A stretch of DNA of 64,000 nucleotides from Betaproteobacteria bacterium (GCA_016873935.1 VGVT01000001.1:79783-143782); one strand, 5' to 3'. Shown: positions 27,893 to 36,625, numbered from the stretch's first letter. Program-made: numbers and translations. The notes: generated by a model from the sequence alone, not told the origin.

Positions 27893-27966
27893 AGCGCAAT
27901 CCACGTTCAATGCTCGCGGCCCGCCTTTGCGTGCATGCGCGCAGGCAAGACATGGCGGCGCGATGA
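27889..27966 (+). CDS. Possible 25-codon coupling ORF
   Basis: ATG at 27889 overlaps the permease stop (ATGA), and the frame MKRNPRSML...QDMAAR ends at a TGA inside the ATPase start codon (ATGA at 27963-27966). It fills the only gap in an otherwise overlapping operon, so it may serve translational coupling or encode a small basic peptide. No homology is recognised. Confidence 0.3.
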   Translation: MKRNPRSMLAARLCVHARRQDMAAR

Positions 27967-28634
27967 TCGAACTGGTCGGCGTCGGCAAGACTTTCAACCC
28001 CGGCCGGGACAACGAGTTCCACGCCGTGCGCGAGGTGAGCCTGAGCATCGAGGCCGGGCGGGTCACCGCCCTGCGCGGCCCCAGTGGTTCCGGCAAGACC
28101 ACGCTGCTCGGCCTCATCGGCGGCCTGACCCGGCCCAGCGTGGGCCGTTTGCGCCTGCACGGGCGCGACATCTCCGCCCTGCCAGAGCGCTTCCTCACCG
28201 CGCTGCGGCGCGACACCTTCGGCTTCGTCTTCCAGCAGTTCCAGCTGATCCGCGATCTCTCCGTGCTGGACAACGTCATGCTGCCGGCCGTGCCCACAGG
28301 CCGCCCGCATGCCGACATCCGCGCGCGCGCGCTGCGGCTGCTCGACGAGGTGGGCCTCGGCCGGCGCGCAGCGGCGCGGGTGCAATGGCTGTCCGGCGGC
28401 GAGGCGCAGCGCGCCGCCATCGCCCGTGCCCTGATCAACGATCCGCCGGTGATCCTCGCCGATGAACCCACCGCCCACCTGGACAGCGCACTGTCCCGGC
28501 AGATCCTGGAGATTCTCGCCGAGTTGCGCCGGTGTGGCCGCACCCTGGTCATCGCCAGCCACGATCCACTGGTGTTCGAGATGGATCTGGTGGAGCGCGT
28601 GGTCGACCTGCGCGACGGCAGGGTGCTGGCGTGA
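27963..28634 (+). CDS. ABC transporter ATPase, LolD/MacB type
   Basis: A 223-residue ATPase with Walker A GPSGSGKTT, Q-loop in FVFQQFQLI, signature LSGGEAQR, Walker B VILADEPTA and H-loop IASHD, all intact. It belongs with the FtsX-like permease upstream. ATG 27963 is chosen because MIELVGVGKTF opens the first strand. Its stop is overlapped by the GTG of the next gene. Confidence 0.92.
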   Translation: MIELVGVGKTFNPGRDNEFHAVREVSLSIEAGRVTALRGPSGSGKTTLLGLIGGLTRPSVGRLRLHGRDISALPERFLTALRRDTFGFVFQQFQLIRDLSVLDNVMLPAVPTGRPHADIRARALRLLDEVGLGRRAAARVQWLSGGEAQRAAIARALINDPPVILADEPTAHLDSALSRQILEILAELRRCGRTLVIASHDPLVFEMDLVERVVDLRDGRVLA

Positions 28635-29626
28635 TCTTCCAGCCCGCCGCCCTGGCCCTGGCCCTGCTGTTGGCCTCCAGCCTGAACGCCCTGGGGCTGG
28701 CGGTGGCCGGGCTGTTTGCACTGCGCATGCTGCGGCACTGGCATCCCGACATCGGCAGCGAGGCGCAGATCGCCCTGGAGCGGCGCACGCATCTGGTCTC
28801 CACCCTGGTCGTCCTGTCGCTGTTGCTGAGTCTGCCCATGCTGGCCTTGTTCACGCATACGGCGGACGCCATGGCGCCCTTCTTCGCCGGCGCCATGTGT
28901 GCGGTCGGCAGCCTGAAGGCGAACGCCTGGGGCCTGCCGGCCCTGGCGGTGATGCTGGTCGGTTTTTTTCTGGCGGCCGCCTGGCTGGTGCTGCACCGTC
29001 TGGACACGCGCGGCTGGGACCAGCCCCTGCTGCTCGCCAAGTACCGCCTGCTCCTGCTGCTGGCGCCGCTGGCCCTGGCGCAGGCCGCGCTGCTGTGGCT
29101 GTATTTCGGCGGTCTCAAGGCGGAGGTCATCACCTCCTGCTGCGGCAGCCTGTTCGGCCCCGCGGCGACGGGCACCCTGGCGGAACTCTCCGCCCTGCCC
29201 GAGGCCATCGCCCGGCCGCTGTTCTTCCTAACGCTGGCGCTGACCCTCGCGGCCGGCGCCACCTTGCTCGTCCGGGGACGCCTGGGCCGCGCCTTCGGCG
29301 TGCTGGCGGGGCTCAACTTCGTGGTCGCGCTGGCCGCCATCGTCGCCTTCATCGCCCCCCATATCTATGAGCAGCCGCATCATCACTGCCCCTTCTGCCT
29401 GTTGCAGGCCGAGCACGGCTACGCCGGCTGGCTGCTCTATCCACTGCTGTTCCTGGGCACGGCGGCGGGCCTGGGCGCCGGCCTGGCCGCCGGCGTGCGC
29501 GCGCAAAGCCTGCACAACGAGGCCCCCCGGCTGGCGGCGGCGCTGGCCCGCATCGCCGTCGCCGCCCTGGCCTCGTTCGGCGCGGCGGTGAGTTTCTACC
29601 TCTGGCGCTCGAATCTGGTGATGTGA
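28631..29626 (+). CDS. Cys/His-rich integral membrane protein of unknown function
   Basis: A 331-residue protein with about eight hydrophobic helices, starting at GTG 28631 (overlaps the ATPase stop). Two motifs stand out: a vicinal Cys170-Cys171 pair in ITSCCGSLFGP, and PHHHCPFCLLQ at residues 249-259 with three His and Cys253/Cys256. Both are predicted near membrane faces. These look like metal-binding or thiol-redox sites. I do not recognise the family. Neighbours (TlpA thioredoxin, SafE, NosL) support a role in thiol or copper handling. Confidence 0.75.
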   Translation: MIFQPAALALALLLASSLNALGLAVAGLFALRMLRHWHPDIGSEAQIALERRTHLVSTLVVLSLLLSLPMLALFTHTADAMAPFFAGAMCAVGSLKANAWGLPALAVMLVGFFLAAAWLVLHRLDTRGWDQPLLLAKYRLLLLLAPLALAQAALLWLYFGGLKAEVITSCCGSLFGPAATGTLAELSALPEAIARPLFFLTLALTLAAGATLLVRGRLGRAFGVLAGLNFVVALAAIVAFIAPHIYEQPHHHCPFCLLQAEHGYAGWLLYPLLFLGTAAGLGAGLAAGVRAQSLHNEAPRLAAALARIAVAALASFGAAVSFYLWRSNLVM

Positions 29627-30249
29627 TGGCAATGCACCTGCCCGCTCCGGCTCGGCCATTTTTCCCTCTTCGAAAGAAGGGCAGGGGGGATCGGACCTGG
29701 TGTGAATGCCTCCGCGCGCCGGGGAATCCCCCCCGGCCCCCCTTTTACAAAGGGGGGAGAAACCTGTGGATCGTGCTGTTGAGCTTTGTTCTGGTGGCCT
29801 GCGGCGAGGAGCCGAGGCCGCCGGCTACCGGCGAGCTGGCGCCATCCTTCACGGCATCGCGGCTGGACGGGTCGGTGACGCGGGTGCCCGAGGACTACGC
29901 CGGCCGTGTCGTGGCCCTGCGCTTCTGGGCGGACTGGTGTCCCTACTGCCGCGAGGAGATGGCGGCGCTGGCGCCGGTGCAGGCACGCCTGCGCGACCGG
30001 GGACTGACTATTCTCGCCGTCAATGTGGCCCAGGACGCGGACACCGTGGCGCGCTTCGCGCGCGGTCTGGACATCGACTACCCCATCCTGCTCGATGCGG
30101 ATGGCGCCGTCGCCCGCGGCTATGGCGTGCGGGCGCTGCCGGTCACCTATCTGCTGGACCGGCAAGGCCGGGTGCGCGGCAAGATCGTCGGCGAGGCCAC
30201 GGCGGCGGTGTTCGAGGCCAGGGTGCAGGAGTTGCTGCATGCACCCTGA
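29626..30249 (+). CDS. TlpA/ResA-like thioredoxin with N-terminal repeat-derived insert
   Basis: A periplasmic, membrane-tethered thioredoxin-fold protein of 207 residues from ATG 29626. The active site is WCPYC in RFWADWCPYC; VRALPVTYLLD holds the cis-Pro loop. A lipobox-like LLSFVLVAC precedes the domain. About 40 residues before that are read from a dispersed GC-palindrome repeat (29657-29757), so the N-terminus is odd. A start just after the repeat (GTG 29773 or a non-standard codon) is possible. Likely supplies reductant to NosL or cytochrome maturation. Confidence 0.8.
   Translation: MAMHLPAPARPFFPLRKKGRGDRTWCECLRAPGNPPRPPFYKGGRNLWIVLLSFVLVACGEEPRPPATGELAPSFTASRLDGSVTRVPEDYAGRVVALRFWADWCPYCREEMAALAPVQARLRDRGLTILAVNVAQDADTVARFARGLDIDYPILLDADGAVARGYGVRALPVTYLLDRQGRVRGKIVGEATAAVFEARVQELLHAP
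29657..29757. repeat. Dispersed palindromic repeat within the tlpA-like 5' region
   Basis: CCCTCTTCGAAAGAAGGG (hairpin) and CCCCCCTTTTACAAAGGGGGG (hairpin), with GGGGGGATC and GAATCCCCCC between them, are typical of a widespread intergenic palindromic repeat. Here it lies inside the reading frame without breaking it. Confidence 0.7.
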
Positions 30250-30910
30250 GATGACCCTGGCCCTGGCTTTTCTTGCCGGCCTGGGCGGAGCCGGGCACTG
30301 CTGGGCCATGTGCGGCGGCCTGGTGGGCGCCGCCTTTCTCTGTTCGGCTTGCCGCGCCTGCGCGCCGGGCCTGGCCGCGCACGCCGGCTATCACCTCGGC
30401 CGCGTGCTGGCGTACACGCTGCTGGGCGCCCTGGCGGCGGCCATCGGCCAGGCCATCGTCCTTGCCGGCGGCGTCGGCCGGGCGCAGGGCGCGCTCTACG
30501 TGGCGGCGGGCATCCTGGTGGTGCTGGCCGGGTTGTGGGTCGCCGGCGCCGCCGATCTCTTCCGGCGCCGGCGCACGGCGGTCGGCGCGCCGCCGATCGT
30601 CAGCAGCCCGAGGTGGCGCAAGGCCTGGCCCGCAGCCGGCTTCTTCAACGGCCTGATGCCCTGCGCCCTGGTCTTTTCGCTCACCGCGCAGGCCGCCACG
30701 GCGCCCTCCGTGGTCCAGGGCGCGGCCTGGCTGCTGGCCTTCGGGCTGGGCACGCTGCCGGCCATGGCACTCGCCGGCGCCCTGGCGGGCTGGCTGGGGC
30801 GGCAATCCCTGATCTGGTTGCGCCGCCTGGCCGGACTGCTGGTGGTGGCGTTGGGCGTACAGACCATCTGGGCGGGCGCCCGATTTTTCCATGTCATGCT
30901 GCACCTTTGA
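30239..30910 (+). CDS. SafE/DsbD_2-type membrane protein
   Basis: A 223-residue, six-helix inner-membrane protein. It has the paired motifs of the family: GGAGHCWAMCGGLVG in the first helix and FFNGLMPCALVF in the fourth. Members near cytochrome oxidase and nos genes transfer electrons or move copper (CcdA/DsbD-like core). It overlaps the TlpA gene by 11 bases, the classical TlpA-CcdA pairing. Confidence 0.85.
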   Translation: MHPEMTLALAFLAGLGGAGHCWAMCGGLVGAAFLCSACRACAPGLAAHAGYHLGRVLAYTLLGALAAAIGQAIVLAGGVGRAQGALYVAAGILVVLAGLWVAGAADLFRRRRTAVGAPPIVSSPRWRKAWPAAGFFNGLMPCALVFSLTAQAATAPSVVQGAAWLLAFGLGTLPAMALAGALAGWLGRQSLIWLRRLAGLLVVALGVQTIWAGARFFHVMLHL

Positions 30911-30944
30911 GCGGCATGTTATTTCTTACTTCAAGGAGAGCACC

Positions 30945-31547
30945 ATGCAACGACGCGACCTCTTCAAACTCCCCCTTATCGCCTCCGCCGCCTTGTTGGC
31001 GGGGCCCGCCCGCGCGGCGGCGAAGTGCGAGACCGACGGCACGCCGAACCAGTTCATTCCGAAGACGCCCAAGGATCCGGAGCCTCTGCTCGACGAACTG
31101 AAGAAGTATCCCAAGTGCCCCTACTGCGGCATGGACCGCACCCAGTTCCACCATGCCCGACACCTGGTGCAGTACGCCGATGACCTGGTGGACGGCACCT
31201 GCTCCATCCATTGCCTGGCGATTTCCCTGGCCATCAACCTGGACCGCGAGCCCAAGGCCATCTTCGCGCCGGACAACGCCAGCCCGGCGGCGGTGAAGCC
31301 CCTGGTCAGCGTCGACCAGGCCACCTATCTCATTGGCGGCGACCTGCCCGGGGTGATGACCAAGCGCGGCAAGACCTCCTACGCCAGCGCCGAGGCGGCG
31401 ACGGCGGCGCGGGCGAAGCACGGCGGCGAACTGGGTGACTTCGGCGCGGCGCTGGCGGCGAGCTACGCCGACATGGCCGCGGACACCATGATGATCCGCA
31501 GGAAGCGCGAGGAGCGGCGCCGGCACATGATGAAGAAGTCCGGCTGA
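30945..31547 (+). CDS. nosL: NosL-family protein with Tat-like signal
   Basis: A 200-residue NosL-type periplasmic protein. The N-terminus MQRRDLFKLPLIASAALLAG has an RR motif consistent with Tat export, and no lipobox. The metal-binding CPYCGMDR motif is followed by FHHARHLVQY and DGTCSIHCLA. NosL delivers Cu(I) to nitrous oxide reductase. No nosZ lies in the window. AAGGAG precedes ATG 30945. Its basic, Met-rich C-terminus (RRRHMMKKSG) is unusual. Confidence 0.85.
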   Translation: MQRRDLFKLPLIASAALLAGPARAAAKCETDGTPNQFIPKTPKDPEPLLDELKKYPKCPYCGMDRTQFHHARHLVQYADDLVDGTCSIHCLAISLAINLDREPKAIFAPDNASPAAVKPLVSVDQATYLIGGDLPGVMTKRGKTSYASAEAATAARAKHGGELGDFGAALAASYADMAADTMMIRRKREERRRHMMKKSG

Positions 31548-32020
31548 TGCGCGGCTTCCTCGTCGCCTGCCTGCTCGCCCTGGCCCTGCCGGTCGGGGCA
31601 CTGGGTTCTCCCGAGCCGAAACCCCGCGATCTGTGCCCGGTGTGCGGCATGGTGGTGTCCAAGTACCCGGCCTGGATAGCCAGCGTCGTCTATAAGGACG
31701 GCCACGCGCACCACTTCGACGGCGCCAAGGATCTGTTCAAGTACCTGTTCGACGTGCAGCGCTATGCGCGCGGCCATCGCCGGGAAGACATCGCGCGCAT
31801 CGGCGTCACCGAGTATTACGGCCTAAAGCGCGTCGACGCGCGCCAGGCCTGGTACGTCATCGGCTCCGACGTGCTGGGCCCCATGGGGCATGAACTGATT
31901 CCCCTGGCCAGCCGCGAGGATGCGGAGGAGTTCCTGCGCGATCACCGCGGCCGCCGCATCCTGCGCTTCGACGAGGTGACGCGGGATCTGCCCGGCCGCC
32001 TGGACGCGGGCAGGTTCTAG
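31547..32020 (+). CDS. Second NosL-family protein
   Basis: A 157-residue secreted NosL paralogue. After a signal peptide (MRGFLVACLLALALPVGALG) the CPVCGMVVSK motif and HAHHFDGAKDLFKYLFD match NosL. It starts at the last base of the preceding nosL stop (TGATG), ending the operon. Two dissimilar NosL proteins in tandem suggest sequential copper transfer or a hetero-partner. Confidence 0.85.
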   Translation: MRGFLVACLLALALPVGALGSPEPKPRDLCPVCGMVVSKYPAWIASVVYKDGHAHHFDGAKDLFKYLFDVQRYARGHRREDIARIGVTEYYGLKRVDARQAWYVIGSDVLGPMGHELIPLASREDAEEFLRDHRGRRILRFDEVTRDLPGRLDAGRF

Positions 32021-32028
32021 CGAGATCC

Positions 32029-32637
32029 TCAGCCCACCGGCGCGGTATCGCGGAAGGCCGGCCGCTGCATGAGGCGGTCGTAGAGCTCGGACAGGTTGGG
32101 GTGGTCGCGGCGCCAGTCGATATCGGGAAAACGGAAGTCCAGGTAGCCCAGGGCGCAACCGACGGCGATGTCGGCTAAACCGAAGAACTCGCCGGTGCAC
32201 CAGGGCTGCGGGCCGAGATCCTCGCTCATGGCCTTGAGGCCGGCACGCACCTTGCCGAGCTGGCGGCGGATCCAGTCCGGGTCCTGGCGTTCGAGGGCCC
32301 GCTTCTTTTCCACGACGATGAGGGCGGCGGCATCGCAGATGCCGTCGGCCAGGGCTTCCCAGCGCTTGACGGTGATGCGCGGGCGCGCGTCCTTGGGCAG
32401 CAGGTGCCCGACCGGGCTGACGTTTTCCAGATATTCGACGATGACGCGCGAATCGAACAGCGACTTGCCGTCCTCCATCACCCAGACCGGCACTTTGCCC
32501 AGCGGGTTGAACTCGGGCACGTGGCTGTCGGCCTCCCAGGGGATGTCGACGACGAAGTCGTACTCGATGAATTTCTCCGCCGCGACGATGCGCACCTTGC
32601 GCACGAAGGGGCTGGTCAGGGAGCCGATCAGCTTCAT
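32029..32637 (-). CDS. Glutathione S-transferase family protein
   Basis: A 202-residue GST: thioredoxin-like N-terminal domain (MKLIGSLTSPFVRKVRI, with the SPFVRK active-site segment and NPLGKVPV cis-Pro) and a helical C-terminal domain. It resembles E. coli YibF. ATG 32637 matches the family start; an in-frame ATG 13 codons upstream (32676) is the alternative. Neither has a good ribosome-binding site. Convergent with the NosL operon. Confidence 0.88.
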   Translation of the reverse strand: MKLIGSLTSPFVRKVRIVAAEKFIEYDFVVDIPWEADSHVPEFNPLGKVPVWVMEDGKSLFDSRVIVEYLENVSPVGHLLPKDARPRITVKRWEALADGICDAAALIVVEKKRALERQDPDWIRRQLGKVRAGLKAMSEDLGPQPWCTGEFFGLADIAVGCALGYLDFRFPDIDWRRDHPNLSELYDRLMQRPAFRDTAPVG

Positions 32638-32711
32638 TTTCTGGGAAGGGGCGGGTTTGTGGTTCTTGGTGGCCATGCTGCGTTACAAGGGTTGGTTGAA
32701 GCGGGAATGGG

Positions 32712-34124
32712 CTAGGCGACCACGGCCTGCGCATGCGGCCAGGCGGCGTCGAAGCGGCGCAGGATTTCCTCGCGGCCGAGCAGCGCCAGGATCTGGTCGA
32801 TGGCGGGGGTCTGCGCCGTGCCGAACAGGATCAGGCGCAGGGGCATGCCGATCTGGCCCATCTTCAGGCCGTGCGCGGTGGCGGTGTCTTTCAGCAGTTG
32901 GCTCAGGGCCGGCGCCTCCCAGGCCACCTCGGTCAAGCTGGCGCGCAGTTGCGCAAAGGCGGGAAGGGCGGTTTGCGGCAGCTTGGCGCGCAATTCGTCC
33001 ACCGCCGCCAGAGCCTGGCGGAAGTAGATGTGCAGGCCGTCGGCCAGTTCCTCGACGGTGTTCACCCGCTCCTTCACCAGGCCGATGAGGCCGGGCAACT
33101 CGGCGCGTCCCTTGGTATCGATGCCCTGGGCTTGCAGGAAGGGCTGCACCAGTTCGGCCAGGCGGGCGTTGTCGGCTTCCTTGAGATATTGCTGGTTGAG
33201 CCAGGACAGCTTGGAGGCGTCGAAGCGGGCGGCGGAATGGCTGACGTGGCCGACGTCGAACCATTCGACGAACTGCTTCAGGTCGAACTTCTCGTCGTCG
33301 CCGTGGCTCCAGCCCAGGCGGGCCAGATAGTTGAGCAGGGCCTCGGGCAGGTAGCCCTCGTCCCGGTATTGCAGCACCGAAACGGCGCCGTGGCGCTTGG
33401 ACAGACGCTCGCCGTCCTGGCCGAGGATCATGGGCACGTGCGCGTAGGTGGGGATGGGGGCGCCCAGGGCCAGGAGGATGTTGATCTGGCGCGGCGTGTT
33501 GTTGACGTGGTCGTCGCCGCGGATGACGTGGGTGATGCCCATGTCCCAGTCGTCCACCACGACGCCGAAGTTGTAGGTGGGCACGCCGTCGCCGCGCACG
33601 ATGACGAGGTCGTCCAGCTCCGCGTTGGCGACGGTGATGGGGCCCTTGATCATGTCGTGGAAGGTGACCTCGCCCTCGCGCGGGGTCTTGAAGCGGATCA
33701 CCGGGGTGACGCCCGCCGGGGGCGGCGGCAGCGTCTTGCCCGCTTCCGGCCGCCAGCGCCCGTCGTAGCGGGGCTTCTCGCCGCGCGCCTTCTGCGCCTC
33801 GCGCATGGCCTCCAGCTCGTCCTTGCTGGCGTAGCAGTAGTAGGCGTGGCCTTCTTCCAGCATCTGGTCCACCACCGCCTTGTAACGCTGCATGCGTTGC
33901 ATCTGGTAGTAGGGTCCCTCGTCCCAGTCGATGCCCAGCCAGGCCATGCCGTCCAGGATGGCCTGCACCGAGGCCTGGGTGGAGCGTTCCAGATCGGTGT
34001 CCTCGATGCGCAGGACGAAGGTGCCGCCCATCTTGCGGGCGTAGGCCCAGGAGAACAGCGCCGTGCGGGCGCCGCCGATGTGCAGGTAGCCGGTGGGCGA
34101 GGGGGCGAAACGGGTACGGACCAT
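32712..34124 (-). CDS. gltX: Glutamyl-tRNA synthetase
   Basis: A 470-residue class I synthetase. The HIGH motif is in [13 protein letters not shown], and the KMSKS counterpart is LSKRHG. Length and the start [12 protein letters not shown] match canonical GluRS. ATG 34124 is chosen over the frame extension upstream. It charges tRNA-Glu (and, if non-discriminating, tRNA-Gln, which the sequence does not settle). Confidence 0.96.
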   Translation of the reverse strand: MVRTRFAPSPTGYLHIGGARTALFSWAYARKMGGTFVLRIEDTDLERSTQASVQAILDGMAWLGIDWDEGPYYQMQRMQRYKAVVDQMLEEGHAYYCYASKDELEAMREAQKARGEKPRYDGRWRPEAGKTLPPPPAGVTPVIRFKTPREGEVTFHDMIKGPITVANAELDDLVIVRGDGVPTYNFGVVVDDWDMGITHVIRGDDHVNNTPRQINILLALGAPIPTYAHVPMILGQDGERLSKRHGAVSVLQYRDEGYLPEALLNYLARLGWSHGDDEKFDLKQFVEWFDVGHVSHSAARFDASKLSWLNQQYLKEADNARLAELVQPFLQAQGIDTKGRAELPGLIGLVKERVNTVEELADGLHIYFRQALAAVDELRAKLPQTALPAFAQLRASLTEVAWEAPALSQLLKDTATAHGLKMGQIGMPLRLILFGTAQTPAIDQILALLGREEILRRFDAAWPHAQAVVA

Positions 34125-34278
34125 GAAGCGATGCGTCGACGGAAAGAACGCAATTCTAATGGATGGCCGCTGCCCGCCCGCCATGCGCGCGCACAGAAAA
34201 AGACTTTGACCGGGAGGTGCGGCCTCATTAGAATCCGCCGCCTCGGGTTGGGCCGCGCGGCGCGCGGTCCGAATCCGC

Positions 34279-34353
34279 GGGCAGTTAGCTCAGCGGTAGA
34301 GCACCGCCTTCACACGGCGGGGGCCACTGGTTCGATCCCAGTACTGCCCACCA
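34279..34353 (+). tRNA. tRNA-Val (anticodon CAC)
   Basis: 75 nt. Acceptor stem GGGCAGT/ACTGCCC, D-arm AGCTCAGCGGTAGAGC, anticodon stem CCGCC/GGCGG with loop TTCACAC (anticodon CAC, reading GUG), T-arm CTGGTTCGATCCCAG, encoded CCA. A terminator follows. Confidence 0.95.
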
Positions 34354-34360
34354 ACCATCC

Positions 34361-34384
34361 AAGCCGGCCTTGCGCCGGCTTTTG
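34361..34384 (+). terminator. Terminator after tRNA-Val
   Basis: AAGCCGGC pairs with GCCGGCTT around CTTGC, followed by TTTGTT. It lies just before the HAD-phosphatase start. Confidence 0.8.
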
Positions 34385-34393
34385 TTATTCCGA

Positions 34394-35062
34394 GTGGAGG
34401 CGGCCATCGCCGCGCGTTTCGATCTGCTGATCTTCGACTGGGACGGAACCCTGATGGATTCCGCCGGGGAGATCGTCGCCTGCATCCAGGCCGCCAGTCG
34501 CGACATGGGTCTGCCCGCGCCGAGCCGGGAGGAAGCCAGCCACATCATCGGCCTGGGCCTGCGCCAGGCCCTGCTCACGCTGTTCCCGGACCTGCCCGAG
34601 GAACGGCATGAGCCCCTCGCCGACCATTATCGGCGGCATTACCTGGGCCGGGACGCCGAGATTCCCCTGTTCGAGGGCGCCCGCGAACTGGTGGCGGACC
34701 TGCGCGCGCGCGGCCATCTGCTGGCGGTGGCCACCGGCAAGGCGCGGCGCGGTCTCGACCGCGCCTTCGGGCATACCGGCCTGGGGCCTTTCTTCCACGC
34801 CTCGCGCACCGCCGACGAAACCTTCTCCAAGCCGCATCCGGCGATGATCGAGGAGTTGCTCGATGAACTCATGGTGGCGCCGGAGCGGGCGCTGATGATC
34901 GGCGACACCAGCCACGACTTGGAAATGGCGCGCAACGCCGGCGTCGCCTCGCTGGCCGCCGCCTATGGCGCGCATCCCGCCGAGGGGCTGGCCGAGCACG
35001 GCGCCCTGGCCCTCTGCCACAGCTTCGCCGAACTGGCGGAATGGCTGCGCAACAACGCCTGA
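34394..35062 (+). CDS. HAD-superfamily phosphatase, Gph-like
   Basis: A 222-residue HAD hydrolase with motif I FDWDGTLMDS, motif II VATGKARRG, lysine in FSKPHP and motif IV MIGDTSHDLEMA. Similar to phosphoglycolate phosphatases, and distinct from the one beside ubiG. The start is uncertain: GTG 34394 is used. The strongest ribosome-binding site (GGAGG at 34396-34400) lies just after it and would suit a non-standard ATC at 34406. First gene of a four-gene run with the Rieske, S49 peptidase and Rof genes. Confidence 0.85.
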   Translation: MEAAIAARFDLLIFDWDGTLMDSAGEIVACIQAASRDMGLPAPSREEASHIIGLGLRQALLTLFPDLPEERHEPLADHYRRHYLGRDAEIPLFEGARELVADLRARGHLLAVATGKARRGLDRAFGHTGLGPFFHASRTADETFSKPHPAMIEELLDELMVAPERALMIGDTSHDLEMARNAGVASLAAAYGAHPAEGLAEHGALALCHSFAELAEWLRNNA

Positions 35063-35388
35063 TCTGCGCCAGCACCGACCTGAGCGAGGCCGGCCGCGCG
35101 GTACGTTTCGAACTGCGCCGCAGCGAGGGCGTGGTACCGGCCTTCGCCGTGCGCTGGCGTGGCGAGGTGCGCGTCTATCTCAACCGTTGCGGCCACGTGC
35201 CCGTGGAGATGGATTGGCAGGCCGGCGAGTTCTTCGACCACTCGCGGCTATACTTGATCTGCGCCACGCATGGCGCGCTGTATGACCCGGCCACCGGCGC
35301 CTGCCTGGGTGGGCGCTGCGACGGCCGGGGTCTTATCGCCGTGCCGGCGGTCGAACGCGACGGCAAAGTTTATTGCGAGGAATCCTGA
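35041..35388 (+). CDS. Rieske [2Fe-2S] domain protein
   Basis: A 115-residue single-domain Rieske protein. The cluster ligands are Cys50 and His52 (RCGHVPVEM) and Cys74 and His77 (ICATHGALY). There is no signal peptide or membrane anchor, so it is a cytoplasmic ferredoxin-type protein. It overlaps the HAD gene by 22 bases and abuts the S49 peptidase gene. Same order (Rieske, then SppA-like) is common in betaproteobacteria. Partner unknown. Confidence 0.9.
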   Translation: MAAQQRLICASTDLSEAGRAVRFELRRSEGVVPAFAVRWRGEVRVYLNRCGHVPVEMDWQAGEFFDHSRLYLICATHGALYDPATGACLGGRCDGRGLIAVPAVERDGKVYCEES

Positions 35389-36324
35389 ATGGCCGAACCA
35401 TCCGATGCGGAACGCGGCGCGCTCGAGCGCCTGCTGCTCGCCCACCTCGATGAGCAGCGCAAGGCGCGGCGCTGGGGCATGTTCTTCAAGGCGCTGGGCC
35501 TGGTCTGGCTGTTCCTGCTGCTGGTCATGCTGCTCAGCTATGGCGACGAGTTCCAATCACCGGGCCCGCACACCGCCCTGGTCGATCTCAACGGCGAGAT
35601 CGGCGGCGAAGGCGGGCTCAGCGCGGATAGCCTGATCTCCGCGCTCAACGGCGCTTTCGAGGACAGCAACACGCGTGGGGTCGTGCTGCGCATCAACAGC
35701 CCCGGCGGAAGCCCCGTGCAGGCCGGCCAGGTTTATGACGAAATCCGCCGCCTGCGTGCCAAGTACCCGAAAATCCCGCTGTACGTGGTGGTGGACGACA
35801 TCTGCGCCTCCGGCGGCTACTACATCGCCGCCGCGGCCGACCGCATCTTCGTCGACAAGGCATCGCTGGTGGGCTCCATCGGCGTGCTCATGGATGGTTT
35901 CGGCTTCACCGAGAGCATGAAGAAACTGGGCATCGAGCGCCGCCTCCTCACGGCCGGAGACAACAAGGGCTTCCTCGACCCGTTTTCACCGGTCGATCCG
36001 GAACAACTGGCGCATGCCCGCGCCATGCTGGGCGAGGTGCACGAGCAGTTCATTCGCATGGTGCGCGAGGGCCGTGGCGATCGCCTCAAGGAAACCCCGG
36101 ACATGTACAGCGGACTGATCTGGAGCGGCGCCCGCAGCATCGAGCTGGGTCTGGCCGATGCGCTGGGCGGCCTCGATTACGTGGCTCGGGAGGTGATCCA
36201 GGTCGAGAACATCGCCGACTACACGCCGCATGAAGGACTCGCGGAACGGCTCGCGCGCCGCATCGGCAGCTCCATGGGACAGGCCATGGCGCCCTGGGCG
36301 CGGGACGATACGGTGCTGCGATGA
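35389..36324 (+). CDS. S49-family signal peptide peptidase, SppA-like
   Basis: A 311-residue membrane-bound serine peptidase of the short, single-repeat SppA type. A membrane helix (LGLVWLFLLLVMLLSYG) is followed by the Ser-containing DDICASGGYYIAAAADRI and the Lys-bearing part after DKASLVGSIGVLMDGF. It degrades cleaved signal peptides in the membrane. It begins directly after the Rieske stop and overlaps the Rof-like gene. Confidence 0.9.
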   Translation: MAEPSDAERGALERLLLAHLDEQRKARRWGMFFKALGLVWLFLLLVMLLSYGDEFQSPGPHTALVDLNGEIGGEGGLSADSLISALNGAFEDSNTRGVVLRINSPGGSPVQAGQVYDEIRRLRAKYPKIPLYVVVDDICASGGYYIAAAADRIFVDKASLVGSIGVLMDGFGFTESMKKLGIERRLLTAGDNKGFLDPFSPVDPEQLAHARAMLGEVHEQFIRMVREGRGDRLKETPDMYSGLIWSGARSIELGLADALGGLDYVAREVIQVENIADYTPHEGLAERLARRIGSSMGQAMAPWARDDTVLR

Positions 36325-36566
36325 GCGCGACGGATTACGTGCCCATCGCCTGCGCGCAGCACGAGAAGCTCGAATATGCCGTGTTGCGCCGGCAGAAGCT
36401 GCGCATCGAGCTGGCGGACGCGGCCGGTGGCCGCCTTGGAAGGGTGGTGCTGCCGACCGATGTGGTCACCCGTGACGGTGCCGAATGGCTGAACTATCGC
36501 GCCGAGGACGGCGAAGGGGTGGTGCGTCTGGATCGCATCCTGGCTTTTAGGCCGGAGCCGGCATGA
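36321..36566 (+). CDS. Rho-binding antiterminator Rof-like
   Basis: An 81-residue small beta-barrel protein with the Rof pattern: DYVPIACAQHEKLEYAV, then a strand-rich middle and RLDRILAFRP at the end. E. coli Rof (YaeO) binds Rho and inhibits termination. It overlaps the SppA-like stop (ATGA), the last gene in its operon. Confidence 0.8.
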   Translation: MSATDYVPIACAQHEKLEYAVLRRQKLRIELADAAGGRLGRVVLPTDVVTRDGAEWLNYRAEDGEGVVRLDRILAFRPEPA

Positions 36567-36596
36567 TGCGTCCGCACTTCGCGGCGCGTAAATAAA

Positions 36597-36625
36597 ACGC
36601 CCGCGGGCCGAGGCCGCGCGGGCGT
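36597..36625 (-). terminator. Terminator of the phasin gene
   Basis: ACGCCCGCG (36597-36605) pairs with CGCGGGCGT (36617-36625). On the minus strand it is followed by TTTTATTT, so it ends transcription of the phasin gene; it can also slow the convergent rof transcript. Confidence 0.75.
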
